A stretch of DNA of 44,668 nt from Candidatus Omnitrophota bacterium (GTDB taxonomy: Bacteria; Hinthialibacterota; Hinthialibacteria; Hinthialibacterales; JAKPRU01), in contig JAKPYU010000028.1 in NCBI GenBank assembly GCA_029568995.1, positions 1-44,668 of the forward strand, given 5' to 3'. A program made the position numbers and the translations under genes. A model generated the notes under the pieces. It was given only the letters and a program-made list of their open reading frames with translations. It was not told the origin of the DNA and searched no databases. Shown here piece by piece: positions 22,945-31,618 of the stretch. How positions within the stretch are numbered: the first letter of the stretch is position 1; each line of letters opens with the position of its first letter.

Positions 22945-23048
22945 AATGCTGGTCAACCCTTCCGAGACCCGGCGGCTTTACCGCCTTTGCCCTTGCCGCC
23001 CTTCTTGGCGGTTTTCTTCGCCGCACCCTTTTTCGCAGCGGCTTTCTT
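22945..23048. repeat. 104-bp exact direct repeat, copy B
   Basis: Second copy of 22672-22775. It includes the TTGACCAGCATT that begins the PAPS-reductase frame in copy A, but here that frame is not continued. The block therefore probably moved from the copy-A position to this one. Confidence 0.9.
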
Positions 23049-23201
23049 TTTCGCAGACCGATTCAGGGCTTTATTTATATCGGTGGCGGCTTTTCTGACT
23101 CCGGCATTGAACCCACTGAGTTTTCTCCGTCCAGGAGTATTCGCCATCGCTTTTTTCAACGCGGAATCTGCGCTTTTCTTGACGCTCGATGCTTTTGCCA
23201 T
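22953..23201 (-). CDS. Histone H1-like protein with extra N-terminal domain (82 aa)
   Basis: From the ATG at 23201. The first 50 residues (SSVKKSADSALKKAM, GRRKLSGFNAGVRKAATDI) are not repetitive and look helical; the last 33 residues are the same AAKK tail as in the neighbour. Probably a DNA-packing or nucleoid-binding protein. The shared tail comes from an exact 104-bp repeat, so the fusion is recent. Confidence 0.75.
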   Translation of the reverse strand: MAKASSVKKSADSALKKAMANTPGRRKLSGFNAGVRKAATDINKALNRSAKKKAAAKKGAAKKTAKKGGKGKGGKAAGSRKG

Positions 23202-23246
23202 TGGATCTATTCCCTCGATATGCCACTCATCACAACGGATATAGGA

Positions 23247-24044
23247 TTACTCCATCGCCATCGCTTCCAATCTTTTCTCGGTACTCACCTTGAGTGGTTT
23301 CTGCATATTCGGAATCACCGGAACACCAACTGCTTTCGCAAACGCTTCCCCGTCCACATACATCCCATACTCCGTCACCAGATCCGGAAATCGTTCGAGA
23401 AATTCCTGCTTCTGGTCCCACGATTGGAACACAAGACACAACCAGAAATTCGGATCATCGGCATCCTGCATCCGCACGTTCGCCCGCTCGCGCTCTTCCA
23501 GGAACTTCACGAGTTTCGGGTTGTCCTCGATCAATTCTTCCTTCGTCGGTCTATCCCCGGAAAAATCAGACCAATGTGGGGTTTCCTTGATTACCTCATT
23601 GAGTTTTTCCCCAACCTCGCCATACTCTTCCTTGATCCGCATATTCAGATCCATATCACGACCGGCAAATCCAATGTCCTCGGCTAACTGACGGTTCTGC
23701 CCGTGGATCTCTTGCAGAATTGCATCCACACTTTCCTGAACGAACTCTCCCATCAGGCTCGTGCTATTCAGCGCGATATTCAGTGCTTTCTCGTCGGTTT
23801 CATCGAGGTCCACCACAACAACGGTTGCCTCTTTCTCCCCCAATTGCTTCAAGGCTTTCACCCGCTGGTGACCGCCGACAATGCACCCGGAACGCTTGTT
23901 GTACACGATCGGTTCCACCAGACCGAATCGCTCCACACTCTTCTGCAACCGGCTCAGCGCCAGATCCGAAATCTGGCGCGGATTCCGAGGGTTATTCTTC
24001 AATGCCGAAATCGGCATCACCTGAATCTCTATATTCTTATTCAC
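23247..24044 (-). CDS. ParB/Srx-domain protein (copy 1)
   Basis: 265 residues from the ATG at 24044 (overlap with the preceding stop). The ParB nuclease-like N-terminal domain covers residues 5-100: NPRNPRQISDL, VERFGLVEPIVYNKRSG, IVGGHQRVKALKQLG. The GGHQR motif is that of the ParB/sulfiredoxin fold. Residues 100-265 are specific to this copy and are helical and acidic. The first half is about 94 percent identical in DNA to the ParB gene at 24633-25214. Probable role in DNA recognition or modification together with the adjacent MTase and PAPS genes. Confidence 0.85.
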   Translation of the reverse strand: MNKNIEIQVMPISALKNNPRNPRQISDLALSRLQKSVERFGLVEPIVYNKRSGCIVGGHQRVKALKQLGEKEATVVVVDLDETDEKALNIALNSTSLMGEFVQESVDAILQEIHGQNRQLAEDIGFAGRDMDLNMRIKEEYGEVGEKLNEVIKETPHWSDFSGDRPTKEELIEDNPKLVKFLEERERANVRMQDADDPNFWLCLVFQSWDQKQEFLERFPDLVTEYGMYVDGEAFAKAVGVPVIPNMQKPLKVSTEKRLEAMAME

Positions 24045-24640
24045 ACCTTACCTCCAACTGGTTCGAGCCGAAGTCCGATATACCTCACACGACCTCTGTG
24101 CAAATCGGTAATAAACTGCTTTCCTTCCACAATGCGCACACCAAACCGAAGGGTCGAACAAATGGCTTCATCGGTTAAATGCTCAGCAATTTTCCAACGA
24201 AACATCGGTTGAAGATCCTGCCCGCGAAACACAATACCCAATAACCGAAGCATGAAATCGCAGCATCCTCCTGACAAGCCCCTCGCGCCGAAGGTCAGGA
24301 AAATCGTGGTTGGCTTTTTCAGATTCCGGAGGATCAGATAATAATGTTTGAATGGACTCCCGTATGTGTCCACATCAATCACATCGAAATCGCACCGTGG
24401 ATTCGCCAGGACTTTTCGACTGTCAATCGAGATCCTCCCCCTTTTCGGTTTCTCATCAACGCCCCAATACTCCGCAACCGGAAAAATCTGCCGCAATCGG
24501 TTCCACAACCGCCCCTCGCCCTGGCAGGCATCAAAGACCCGCGCCTTCCCATCCGCATGGTATTTCGCCATGAAATAGGAACGCAGTTCGATCTTTTCAT
24601 CGAACCGCGAATTGTCTATCGGTTTACTCCGGTTAGCCAT
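24041..24640 (-). CDS. Trm1-like class I methyltransferase fold protein
   Basis: 199 residues from the ATG at 24640, overlapping the upstream ParB gene by 8 nt. VFDACQGEGRLW (35-46) resembles SAM-binding motif I, and IDVDTYGSPFKHYYLIL (88-104) resembles the DPYGSP motif of tRNA m2G26 methyltransferase (Trm1), with T replacing P. This suggests a nucleic-acid methyltransferase, but the substrate is unknown. Its place between two ParB-like genes, with overlaps on both sides, argues that the three act together. Confidence 0.65.
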   Translation of the reverse strand: MANRSKPIDNSRFDEKIELRSYFMAKYHADGKARVFDACQGEGRLWNRLRQIFPVAEYWGVDEKPKRGRISIDSRKVLANPRCDFDVIDVDTYGSPFKHYYLILRNLKKPTTIFLTFGARGLSGGCCDFMLRLLGIVFRGQDLQPMFRWKIAEHLTDEAICSTLRFGVRIVEGKQFITDLHRGRVRYIGLRLEPVGGKV

Positions 24641-25214
24641 TATTTGCGGTCATCTCAAGAAACACTTCCGGGTCATTCCCGATCTGCCGAAGCGCCGCCT
24701 CAAACTCTCCATATCTCGCGATTGGAATACCGATGAGGATCCATGCCCGTTGAACAGGAACAACGACTTCCAATTCTTTCATTTCGAGTTCTTTGCCGTT
24801 ATCACCATCAGCCCCGGGCAAATCCACGGCAAATCTGTCGAATCCGAAATCTGAAAACATGCGGGCATCATGCTCGCGAATCTCGGCGGCAATAGAATCA
24901 ATTGATTCCGTAAACTCCCCCATCATGCCGGGATTATTCAAGGCCAGGTTTAGTGCTTTCTCGTCGGTTTCATCGAGATCCACCACAACAACGGTTGCCG
25001 CTTTCTCCCCCAACTGCTTCAACGCTTTCACGCGCTGGTGACCGCCGACAATGCACCCGGAACGCTTGTTGTACACGATCGGTTCGACAAGACCAAATCG
25101 CTCCACACTCTTCTGCAACCGACTCAGCGCCAAATCAGAAATCTTTCTGGGGTTCTGGGGATGCGGATTCAAATCAGCCAGACGCATCTGCGTCACTTCA
25201 AGGTCCTTCGTCAT
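24633..25214 (-). CDS. ParB/Srx-domain protein (copy 2)
   Basis: 193 residues from the ATG at 25214. Same ParB-like domain as the gene at 23247-24044 (ISDLALSRLQKSVERFGLV, GGHQRVKALKQLGEK), followed by an unrelated C-terminal 90 residues with a Gly/Asp-rich and acidic segment. Follows the tape measure gene by 3 bp but belongs functionally with the cassette downstream. Confidence 0.85.
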   Translation of the reverse strand: MTKDLEVTQMRLADLNPHPQNPRKISDLALSRLQKSVERFGLVEPIVYNKRSGCIVGGHQRVKALKQLGEKAATVVVVDLDETDEKALNLALNNPGMMGEFTESIDSIAAEIREHDARMFSDFGFDRFAVDLPGADGDNGKELEMKELEVVVPVQRAWILIGIPIARYGEFEAALRQIGNDPEVFLEMTANNG

Positions 25215-25217
25215 ATC

Positions 25218-28200
25218 TTACCTCGCAACACTCATCGCCAGGGACAGCGGCCCGCCCTGGCGAAGATCGCACCCAACCTGATTCGTAATGATCCTCGCAT
25301 TCGACGGCAATCCAGCCGCCACAAGGCTCGGTGGATCCATTGTGTTGATAACGTAGATCGGTGCCGCCGATTGCCCTCCCCCAATCATCCGGACCGGTAC
25401 GGCCCCGCCTTTGAGCGGAATGACTGCCTCAACGGATCCCATTCGTTCCCCGGCAATGGCGGGACCAAAGGGACCGCCGACCAATCCCCCTTCGGCCTTT
25501 CCATTTCCGAACAGGTTCCCGATCAGCGGTATGCTTTGGAGAATGCTCATGAACCCACCGCCAGATTGCCCCGGCGTGATTTTCCCGATTCCCATACTGT
25601 TGAAGATCCAGTCCGTTGCGAGATCGGCAAGCCGTTTCTGCATAGACGAGACAAAACTGTCCAGCACATCGCGAAGGGAATCTATTTCGCCACGCATGAG
25701 ACGGAACAACCCATCGGAGATACTCCCCCGATAGATCTCTACAACGTCCTGACAGTAATCGGTCCAGAGCTGCTTTTCCTCATCGAGAATTTGCTGGAGG
25801 TACTCTTGGTGCTGATCGGCCAGATCGTTCAGGTCATCGTAGAATATCTCGTTGATCTGCGTTTTCTGCTCCGCGCTCCAACCTTCATAGGAGAGGATCT
25901 TGTCGTACACGCTCTTCTGATGATCGTACCACTGCTCCAAGGCCGCTTCCCGCGCCTCGTAGGTATACCGGGGATCGCCGAATATCTTCTCATATCCACC
26001 GGATTCACGAGCGAACTCCCGCCCCATCATCTGATCGAGTAGGGCGGTCACAGGACCAGCTATGTTTCCCCCCAGGAAAGACAGATCGCGACTCCTCAAC
26101 ATATCCATGGCGGTCTTTCCCTGGGGACCGCCAAGCATTCCGAATAGTTGAGTGGTTTTCCATTGCTCCATTTCGAGGCCATAGCGGTCCAGCATTTCCC
26201 GCGTGTTCGCAAACGCCGTAGTTGCCGCCTCGATCTGTTTTGCCACTTCCGGAGAGATTGCCCCACCCGCATAGCTCGATTTCCACTCTTCGAATTGCGC
26301 ATTCAATTTATTGAGTTCTTCAGTCTTGCTCGACAGACTACTCCAGATCTCGTCATAGGATTCCGCAATGATCTGCAATGGCGTGAGCGTGGATTCCTTG
26401 AGAGATTCGGTTACCCCCCGTTCATCCATCATGCTCGGACGGCTCTTCAATCCGGTAACACTTGTGATGATCCCACTCAGTTCCTCATACGGTTTCCGCG
26501 CCTCCCAATTTCGGCTAACGGTGGCGGCCGCCTCTCCCATCTGCGCCTTCATGCCTTCCGTGAATGATCGCCAATTATTGATCCACTCCTGAATCAGGTT
26601 CCCGCTCCCAATGCTCTCGCCCAACCCGCGCATCCAGGACCCTAATCCAGAGGGCTGACCCGTCTCCGGGAGTGTCTGCGTTCGCTCCGTGTGGGCCATA
26701 TCTGCCAGGAGCAATTCGGCATCATAGTTCCGCAGACCAAGCCTCTCCCGAACCATCGCGATCTTTTGCGGATCAACACCGACATTCTTTAGGGTGCTGA
26801 AGTTCGGATCGCGCAGCACTCTCAGAGCAAGGTCAAGGTCCGAATCGCCGGAAGAATACCCGCCGAATCCGAATCCGCTCGGACCCGCTCGCTGAATGCC
26901 GAGATCACCGGCCTTTCCTGCGAGTGTGGAAATCTCAGAAGACTTCAGGTACATATTGAGTATGTCGTTCCCATTCGCCCCACCGAACGTGAAGTTCTGA
27001 AAGAACTGACTGAACCGAATATCAAAACGTTCCACGAAGTACCGGATCTGTTCGATCAATTGCCGCAGGTGGTTCGGGATGTCGGACACCAAATCGACGA
27101 ACCTGGAGATCCCGACCAGAATATCCCGCATGGTTCCCCTGGCCGTCTCCTCGATGACACCAGTTGACACCTTCCCAGCCTGCCGACTGATCCATCCACC
27201 AAGTGCGATTCCAGCGCCAAGACCCGCTTCGGCTATCGGTTTCATCACGGCAAGGACTTTCGGACCATTCTCCCGAATCATGTTTGAGAAGGCCCGGAAC
27301 GCCCCGGCAGCGGCCTCAAAGCCCTGCGTCATTGCAAGCAAGGCTTTCTGGTAGGCATCCAGATCGTTCCGCTTCATCACATCGGGGAAAAACCATCGGC
27401 CCATTTCGGAACCGCCGGTCTTAAAAAGCCCTTGGAAATCCTGAGTGAACATCGCGAGGCTCGCCGCAAGACCCTCGCCTATTGCCCCACCCAGGTCCTC
27501 TTCCACCAACCGACGCAACCTGGCCTCGACCGATTTGATCTGACCGACAAGCCAGTCATACAGACCAAAATCTCCCACCTTCTTCAGACCGAGCATAAAG
27601 GCGTCCTTGATATTGGCCGCCAGAACAGAAGGCATCTGAGACAACGCTTCCAGGGTTCCCTCCCCGACAACATCCATCACGAAAGAATGGACTGCACGAA
27701 TCGTCTCTTCCGGTCTCCCCTTCAATTCGGAAAGGGTTTTTCCAATCGACCCGGCAACCACATCGGGGCTGACTTCAAATCGCATCATGAGCGAACGCCA
27801 GTTTCCACCGAGTGCTTCCCGAATCGCCATCAACGCGCCTGGGATACCCTGCTCCGGTTTGATCGCCGACAATCCAACCAGGGTATCCGTCAACTTGTCG
27901 AGTTCCTCGCGCACAGACGCGAAATCAGATGCCAGGAGTTTCACACGGGTCGCCGGAATCATCGCAAGAGCCTGGACAGCACCCTGGATATCCTCAATCT
28001 GCACCGGAGATCTGAGAGACTTTTCAAGTGAATACTCCGTCAACTGCCGCGCACGAATAGCCGAACCGAGCGAACCTTTCATGCTCGTTTCAAAACGCCG
28101 GAACGATTCTCCTGCACTCAGGACCTTCCGGTCCAACCCATAAACAACCGCGCCAACACCAAGCAACACACCGGAGGTATAGAGTGCGCCAGCCTTCGCA

Positions 28201-28448
28201 AGATTAAATAACCTTTGGAAGTCCTGATATGTAGCCTGTAATCCACTGCGGAATGAACTGAAAAAGTTTGACATCTGGGTCCCGGAGCGCCGGAAAAATC
28301 CGGTGAATGAAGACTCCATGCTCTTGCCAAGTGTCGCGGTATCCCTCGACAGACCAGACATGGCCGACTTCGTGCCCTGGGCAAACCGGTTCACGACGAC
28401 CGTTCCGTCATCGCGTACCTTGATGTTCAGTTCAAGATCTCTGCTCAT
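25218..28448 (-). CDS. Tail tape measure protein
   Basis: 1076 residues, the largest gene here. The N-terminus is rich in phage-tape-measure-like helices; GALYTSGVLLGVGAVVYGL near residue 90 is a hydrophobic segment. The C-terminus DGLFRLMRGEIDSLRDVL and LADLATDWIFNSM matches the lambda-type tape measure end. Position after the chaperone genes supports this. It would set tail length (roughly 160 nm if 0.15 nm per residue, an inference). The ATG at 28448 has no Shine-Dalgarno sequence and sits 5 bp after a terminator-like element. Confidence 0.92.
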   Translation of the reverse strand: MSRDLELNIKVRDDGTVVVNRFAQGTKSAMSGLSRDTATLGKSMESSFTGFFRRSGTQMSNFFSSFRSGLQATYQDFQRLFNLAKAGALYTSGVLLGVGAVVYGLDRKVLSAGESFRRFETSMKGSLGSAIRARQLTEYSLEKSLRSPVQIEDIQGAVQALAMIPATRVKLLASDFASVREELDKLTDTLVGLSAIKPEQGIPGALMAIREALGGNWRSLMMRFEVSPDVVAGSIGKTLSELKGRPEETIRAVHSFVMDVVGEGTLEALSQMPSVLAANIKDAFMLGLKKVGDFGLYDWLVGQIKSVEARLRRLVEEDLGGAIGEGLAASLAMFTQDFQGLFKTGGSEMGRWFFPDVMKRNDLDAYQKALLAMTQGFEAAAGAFRAFSNMIRENGPKVLAVMKPIAEAGLGAGIALGGWISRQAGKVSTGVIEETARGTMRDILVGISRFVDLVSDIPNHLRQLIEQIRYFVERFDIRFSQFFQNFTFGGANGNDILNMYLKSSEISTLAGKAGDLGIQRAGPSGFGFGGYSSGDSDLDLALRVLRDPNFSTLKNVGVDPQKIAMVRERLGLRNYDAELLLADMAHTERTQTLPETGQPSGLGSWMRGLGESIGSGNLIQEWINNWRSFTEGMKAQMGEAAATVSRNWEARKPYEELSGIITSVTGLKSRPSMMDERGVTESLKESTLTPLQIIAESYDEIWSSLSSKTEELNKLNAQFEEWKSSYAGGAISPEVAKQIEAATTAFANTREMLDRYGLEMEQWKTTQLFGMLGGPQGKTAMDMLRSRDLSFLGGNIAGPVTALLDQMMGREFARESGGYEKIFGDPRYTYEAREAALEQWYDHQKSVYDKILSYEGWSAEQKTQINEIFYDDLNDLADQHQEYLQQILDEEKQLWTDYCQDVVEIYRGSISDGLFRLMRGEIDSLRDVLDSFVSSMQKRLADLATDWIFNSMGIGKITPGQSGGGFMSILQSIPLIGNLFGNGKAEGGLVGGPFGPAIAGERMGSVEAVIPLKGGAVPVRMIGGGQSAAPIYVINTMDPPSLVAAGLPSNARIITNQVGCDLRQGGPLSLAMSVAR

Positions 28449-28453
28449 CGTCT

Positions 28454-28518
28454 AAAAAAAGAGTGCCTCAGCGCCCCGGATTTCAATCTCCTACGTTGTG
28501 GCAAGGGGGCGCTGAGGC
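28454..28518 (-). terminator. Terminator-like hairpin before the tape measure gene
   Basis: A perfect 13-bp GC-rich stem (28465-28477 / 28506-28518, loop 28 nt) is followed by ACTC and TTTTTTT on the minus strand. It meets the criteria of a rho-independent terminator, yet it lies just before the tape measure ATG. An AGGAG lies inside the loop. It may therefore limit read-through into the tape measure gene. Confidence 0.75.
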
Positions 28519-28535
28519 CATTCAACGGTTGGAAT

Positions 28536-28838
28536 CTATTTACTTTTCCTGTTCAGATATTCTTTCGCCTTTGCAATGACCCCGGTGGCGTAATGAGTCC
28601 TGGTCCCAACCAGGCTCGCCAATTTCTTCTTCGCTCGCGTGAATCGGTAATACTCCGAAGCGGACATCCACTCGTACCCGTTCCAAATATCCGCCCCTTT
28701 CGCCACATCCTCCGGCACTACGATCTTTGCATACGCGCCATCCCCGAATATCTTGTTATAGATGCGCTTCAATTCGGCCCGCGTTTCCGCAGGTCCTTCA
28801 TCGAGTTGCAAGTATTCACGGATCCGATCGCGGTCCAT
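28536..28838 (-). CDS. Small tail-region protein, paralogue of 28838-29188
   Basis: 100 residues from the ATG at 28838. RIYNKIFGDGAYAKIV, then EYYRFTRAKKKLASLVG, align with DLYDQIFGAGSYVVIG and YRFNFAKHRLRRWAG of the next upstream gene. Both are basic, helical and lie between the chaperone and tape measure genes. A tail assembly role is possible; no family known. Confidence 0.7.
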   Translation of the reverse strand: MDRDRIREYLQLDEGPAETRAELKRIYNKIFGDGAYAKIVVPEDVAKGADIWNGYEWMSASEYYRFTRAKKKLASLVGTRTHYATGVIAKAKEYLNRKSK

Positions 28839-29188
28839 TACTCTCCGCCAGCCTGCTGTTTCAATTGCGCCCGAACGGCCGCAATGACTTCTTCAGCGTC
28901 GGTCGATTCGGAACCGGCCCACCGGCGCAAACGATGTTTTGCGAAATTGAAGCGATACCACACATCTTCGGGTAGGACTTCGTACCCGGTGTCTTTCGGG
29001 TAATCGTATCCGTACCCATCTTCCGGGTTGGGATTGTCGAATCGGTTCTTGCCGATCACCACATAGGACCCGGCCCCGAAGATCTGATCGTACAGATCCC
29101 GAATCGCCTGACGAATCGCTGCTGTCTGTTTCCCCTCAGTCAATTGAGGCACAATCTGTATCTGTCTCTGTCTCATCTTCCTGTGCAT
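28838..29188 (-). CDS. Small tail-region protein, paralogue of 28536-28838
   Basis: 116 residues from the ATG at 29188; the ATG at 29176 (MRQRQIQIVPQL) is also possible. Overlaps the preceding gene by about 50 nt, or 40 nt from the later start. Basic, helical, with the same IFG-G-Y core as its neighbour. Function unknown. Confidence 0.65.
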   Translation of the reverse strand: MHRKMRQRQIQIVPQLTEGKQTAAIRQAIRDLYDQIFGAGSYVVIGKNRFDNPNPEDGYGYDYPKDTGYEVLPEDVWYRFNFAKHRLRRWAGSESTDAEEVIAAVRAQLKQQAGGE

Positions 29189-29471
29189 CCTTCCGGTTTC
29201 GATCCATATAGATCACGCTCGCTATCGCTTTGACTTTCTTAACGGTTGCGATCCGCTCCAGAAATCCACTAACGCCGAGCCGGTCCATTGCCAACTCAAT
29301 CGCGCTATCGTAAATCCCGATGATGGTTCCAAACCCGCCGACAATGAGCTGGTCTTTGCACAGATCGAACACTTCCCAGGCCAGCAAATTTTCCAGCATC
29401 AGGACCGGCGGGTCCGGTTCGTCGATCTCTTCTCCAAACTCCCGAAATACATCCTGGTCCGATACGGTCAA
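29136..29471 (-). CDS. Tail assembly chaperone candidate 2
   Basis: 111 residues from the ATG at 29471, overlapping the upstream chaperone by 4 nt. The helical core (LLAWEVFDLCKDQLIVGGFG) and position before the tape measure gene fit a second tail chaperone or DUF1799-like protein. I saw no clear slippery heptamer joining it to the first chaperone, so a frameshifted fusion is not supported. Acidic C-terminus. Confidence 0.55.
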   Translation of the reverse strand: MTVSDQDVFREFGEEIDEPDPPVLMLENLLAWEVFDLCKDQLIVGGFGTIIGIYDSAIELAMDRLGVSGFLERIATVKKVKAIASVIYMDRNRKDAQEDETETDTDCASID

Positions 29472-29974
29472 TCTTTCCGGGTTGTTCCAATATCGGGAGA
29501 ACTCGGCAAGTTTTTTACCTCATCTCCCAATTTGCCACTTGAGAAGTTTTGCGGGTCTGTGACAATGCCGAGAATCAACATGTCGAACAGCACACCGTTC
29601 GCTTTACCTTCCCGCATCATCATTTCCGCAATTTCCTTTGAATAAGGAATTTCCTTCTCTTTCGAGACAATCGCGTATGCCTCGTCGTCCAGATACACGA
29701 TGCGGCGGAACACTTCAGGAGTCAGACCTTTCCATCCGCGAATCACGGTATTGCACAAATCTGACCGCATTCCCTCCTCATCGAGTTGCTCATCACCGCG
29801 CTTTGCCAGCAGACAATTCATAATCTGGTTTCGCTTTTGCATGGCGGTGACTTCCGACCTGGAAAGAAACCGCAGATCAATAATGAAATCGGCATCCCCA
29901 AAAATCCGAAACTTCCGAATCTCCGGGTTCTTGCCACCTTGCTGAACCAATTTGAGAAGATCTTTCTTATCCAT
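29468..29974 (-). CDS. Tail assembly chaperone
   Basis: 168 residues from the ATG at 29974. The layout is like other siphovirus tail assembly chaperones: a short beta N-terminus (FRIFGDADFIIDLRFLS), a helical middle with DLCNTVIRGWKGLTPEVF (the GWKG segment is shared by many such proteins), and a helical C-terminus. Located between the tail tube and tape measure genes, as expected. Confidence 0.7.
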   Translation of the reverse strand: MDKKDLLKLVQQGGKNPEIRKFRIFGDADFIIDLRFLSRSEVTAMQKRNQIMNCLLAKRGDEQLDEEGMRSDLCNTVIRGWKGLTPEVFRRIVYLDDEAYAIVSKEKEIPYSKEIAEMMMREGKANGVLFDMLILGIVTDPQNFSSGKLGDEVKNLPSSPDIGTTRKD

Positions 29975-29995
29975 GGGTTCCCCCTCTGGTTTGGA

Positions 29996-30997
29996 TTACG
30001 GCACATTGGCCTCGTTGTTGTAGATGGTGATTCGCTGCGAAAATCCGAAGGTTGAATCGTAATAGGCTTGAAAATCGAAACTCTGAACCAGCTCGTGCAT
30101 TCCGTCTACCTGGGGGGTCGGACGGCCAGCCCACTTGACACGCGGGAAGAAAAACTCGATGTAGTAGTTGCTGTTCGGATCCGTCGAGCGCCATCGAATC
30201 GCGGCAGGAGTACCAGCCTTGAAGTCATCGAACCATTCGGTTGCCTTCTCTGTTGCCCGGATCACAACGGAGCCGGTTGCGTCCGCATACCCTTCGCTGG
30301 AATCTTGCCGTTCCCTGGCAGTGTTGGCGTTTCCAGTTACCTCATACCCTTCCTCGTCCAGGTTGTTGCTGAAGTTCAGAGTCATATTTCGAATGGACCC
30401 GATCAGGGTCGCCGGACTCGCACCGGCAGAACCTTCATAGAGAGCACCCATATTCCCGGCGAGATCGCGTATTGTGCTGCCGGTAGGAGAAGCATCGAGG
30501 GAAGTTGTGCCAATAACCGTTTTCAACGGCAGAACATTGAAGGTCACCCGGCTGACACCTTCCTGGGCGAGATTGAAGGTTGCGCCAGGAATCCGGGATC
30601 CGAGAAACTGGTAACACCTTTTGACACTGCCACCCAAATTACGAATCGACTTCTCGATAGTCAGCCCCTCCGGAAGATCGGCCGCCGGAGTGAACACATG
30701 CGTGTACGGCCCGGACCCGGACGATGACACGCTGCCCATCAGGTTCTTGATAAGGCTGGTAATTGCACCTTCGATGTGCAATCGGCAATTGATATCTCCA
30801 CCAGGGCGGAGATTCATATCGACCGGTTCGCGGCGCATCCGGTCTTCCGTAATCTCATCATTGACTTCCGGGTTGGTTTCTTCACTCAGGGACTCGGTGA
30901 CATATCGCAACCGCCGGAAAGAAGTTGCCGGGGTTCCCTGCGTCGTTTCCGGACCGATTATCAAATAAGTGCGATTACCGCGACCTTTTGTTCCCAT
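29996..30997 (-). CDS. Tail tube protein
   Basis: 333 residues from the ATG at 30997. GPYTHVFTPAADLPEGLTIEKS, TFNLAQEGVSRVTFN and SFDFQAYYDSTFG fit the phage major tail protein fold (tail tube protein, beta-barrel). The neighbours (tail terminator before, chaperone after) support this. The ribosome binding site AGGAG lies in the 3' arm of a strong hairpin (31004-31059), so translation may depend on unfolding. Confidence 0.83.
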   Translation of the reverse strand: MGTKGRGNRTYLIIGPETTQGTPATSFRRLRYVTESLSEETNPEVNDEITEDRMRREPVDMNLRPGGDINCRLHIEGAITSLIKNLMGSVSSSGSGPYTHVFTPAADLPEGLTIEKSIRNLGGSVKRCYQFLGSRIPGATFNLAQEGVSRVTFNVLPLKTVIGTTSLDASPTGSTIRDLAGNMGALYEGSAGASPATLIGSIRNMTLNFSNNLDEEGYEVTGNANTARERQDSSEGYADATGSVVIRATEKATEWFDDFKAGTPAAIRWRSTDPNSNYYIEFFFPRVKWAGRPTPQVDGMHELVQSFDFQAYYDSTFGFSQRITIYNNEANVP

Positions 30998-31003
30998 GTG
31001 GAT

Positions 31004-31059
31004 TATCTCCTGGTGGGGTATCTGCCATGCAAAGGCACGGCCCCCCTCACCAGGAGATA
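31004..31059 (-). promoter_or_regulatory. Hairpin hiding the tail tube ribosome binding site
   Basis: On the minus strand the 5' arm (31059-31044) pairs with the 3' arm (31018-31004) in a stem of 15 bp with one bulged base. The 3' arm contains AGGAG, the only good ribosome binding site for the ATG at 30997. Loop 25 nt. No T-tract follows. Confidence 0.7.
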
Positions 31060-31081
31060 TAGGCGGTCGCGAATCGTCGGG

Positions 31082-31612
31082 TTACTCTTCCTCTTCCTCT
31101 TCGAGGGGACCGATATAAGACTTATCGAGATAAGACACCCTGGCGAGAATCACACACATTCCACGATTGCCAACATACGCCCCATCCTCCCCAGACCCGG
31201 GCGGTGTGGCAACGCGGGTCACATCGAGATCATCCCCGATCCCATGCAATTCATGGATTCGATAGAGCGCGGTAACAATATCTTTCGCGAACTTCTGGAG
31301 AATTGTCCGGCGATCCGGTTCGCCTCCCTCAACATCGGCATAAATCAACTCCCCCACAACCGAGAAATTCAAAACATTTTCAAACGAGACATACTCCTCA
31401 GAATAGTTCTGCGGTGTCTCATGGATCTCCTGGGGAAGTTCCACAATACGCAGGTACGGATAATGCTCCGGATCACCACGCTCCGCTTCCGCAAATACCT
31501 CCTGTACGGTCTGCGAATAGCCGTTATCCGTTGTGAGTTCGCTGGACAGGAGTGTCGCAAAACTGTCCAAAAGGTCATTGACCGGGTAATCCTGGGGAAC
31601 CTGGGAGACCAT
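31082..31612 (-). CDS. Tail terminator/minor tail protein
   Basis: 176 residues from the ATG at 31612. Position between the HK97-gp10-like gene and tail tube matches a tail completion protein. Contains YPYLRIVELPQEIHETPQNYSEE (beta/alpha) and a poly-Glu C-terminus (EEEEEE). No catalytic motif. Confidence 0.62.
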   Translation of the reverse strand: MVSQVPQDYPVNDLLDSFATLLSSELTTDNGYSQTVQEVFAEAERGDPEHYPYLRIVELPQEIHETPQNYSEEYVSFENVLNFSVVGELIYADVEGGEPDRRTILQKFAKDIVTALYRIHELHGIGDDLDVTRVATPPGSGEDGAYVGNRGMCVILARVSYLDKSYIGPLEEEEEE

Positions 31613-31618
31613 TGATTA

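Noticed and set aside
22680-23201. Low-complexity Lys/Ala frames considered as noise
   Set aside because: Both have strong ribosome binding sites or start contexts and coherent frames, so they were kept as genes.
25218-28448. Possible frameshift fusion of the two tail chaperones
   Set aside because: No clear slippery heptamer or downstream structure was seen by eye at the 4-nt overlap near 29468-29471.
28838-29188. Later start for this gene at 29176
   Set aside because: Not discarded completely, but the longer form was kept because neither start has a clearly better ribosome binding site.
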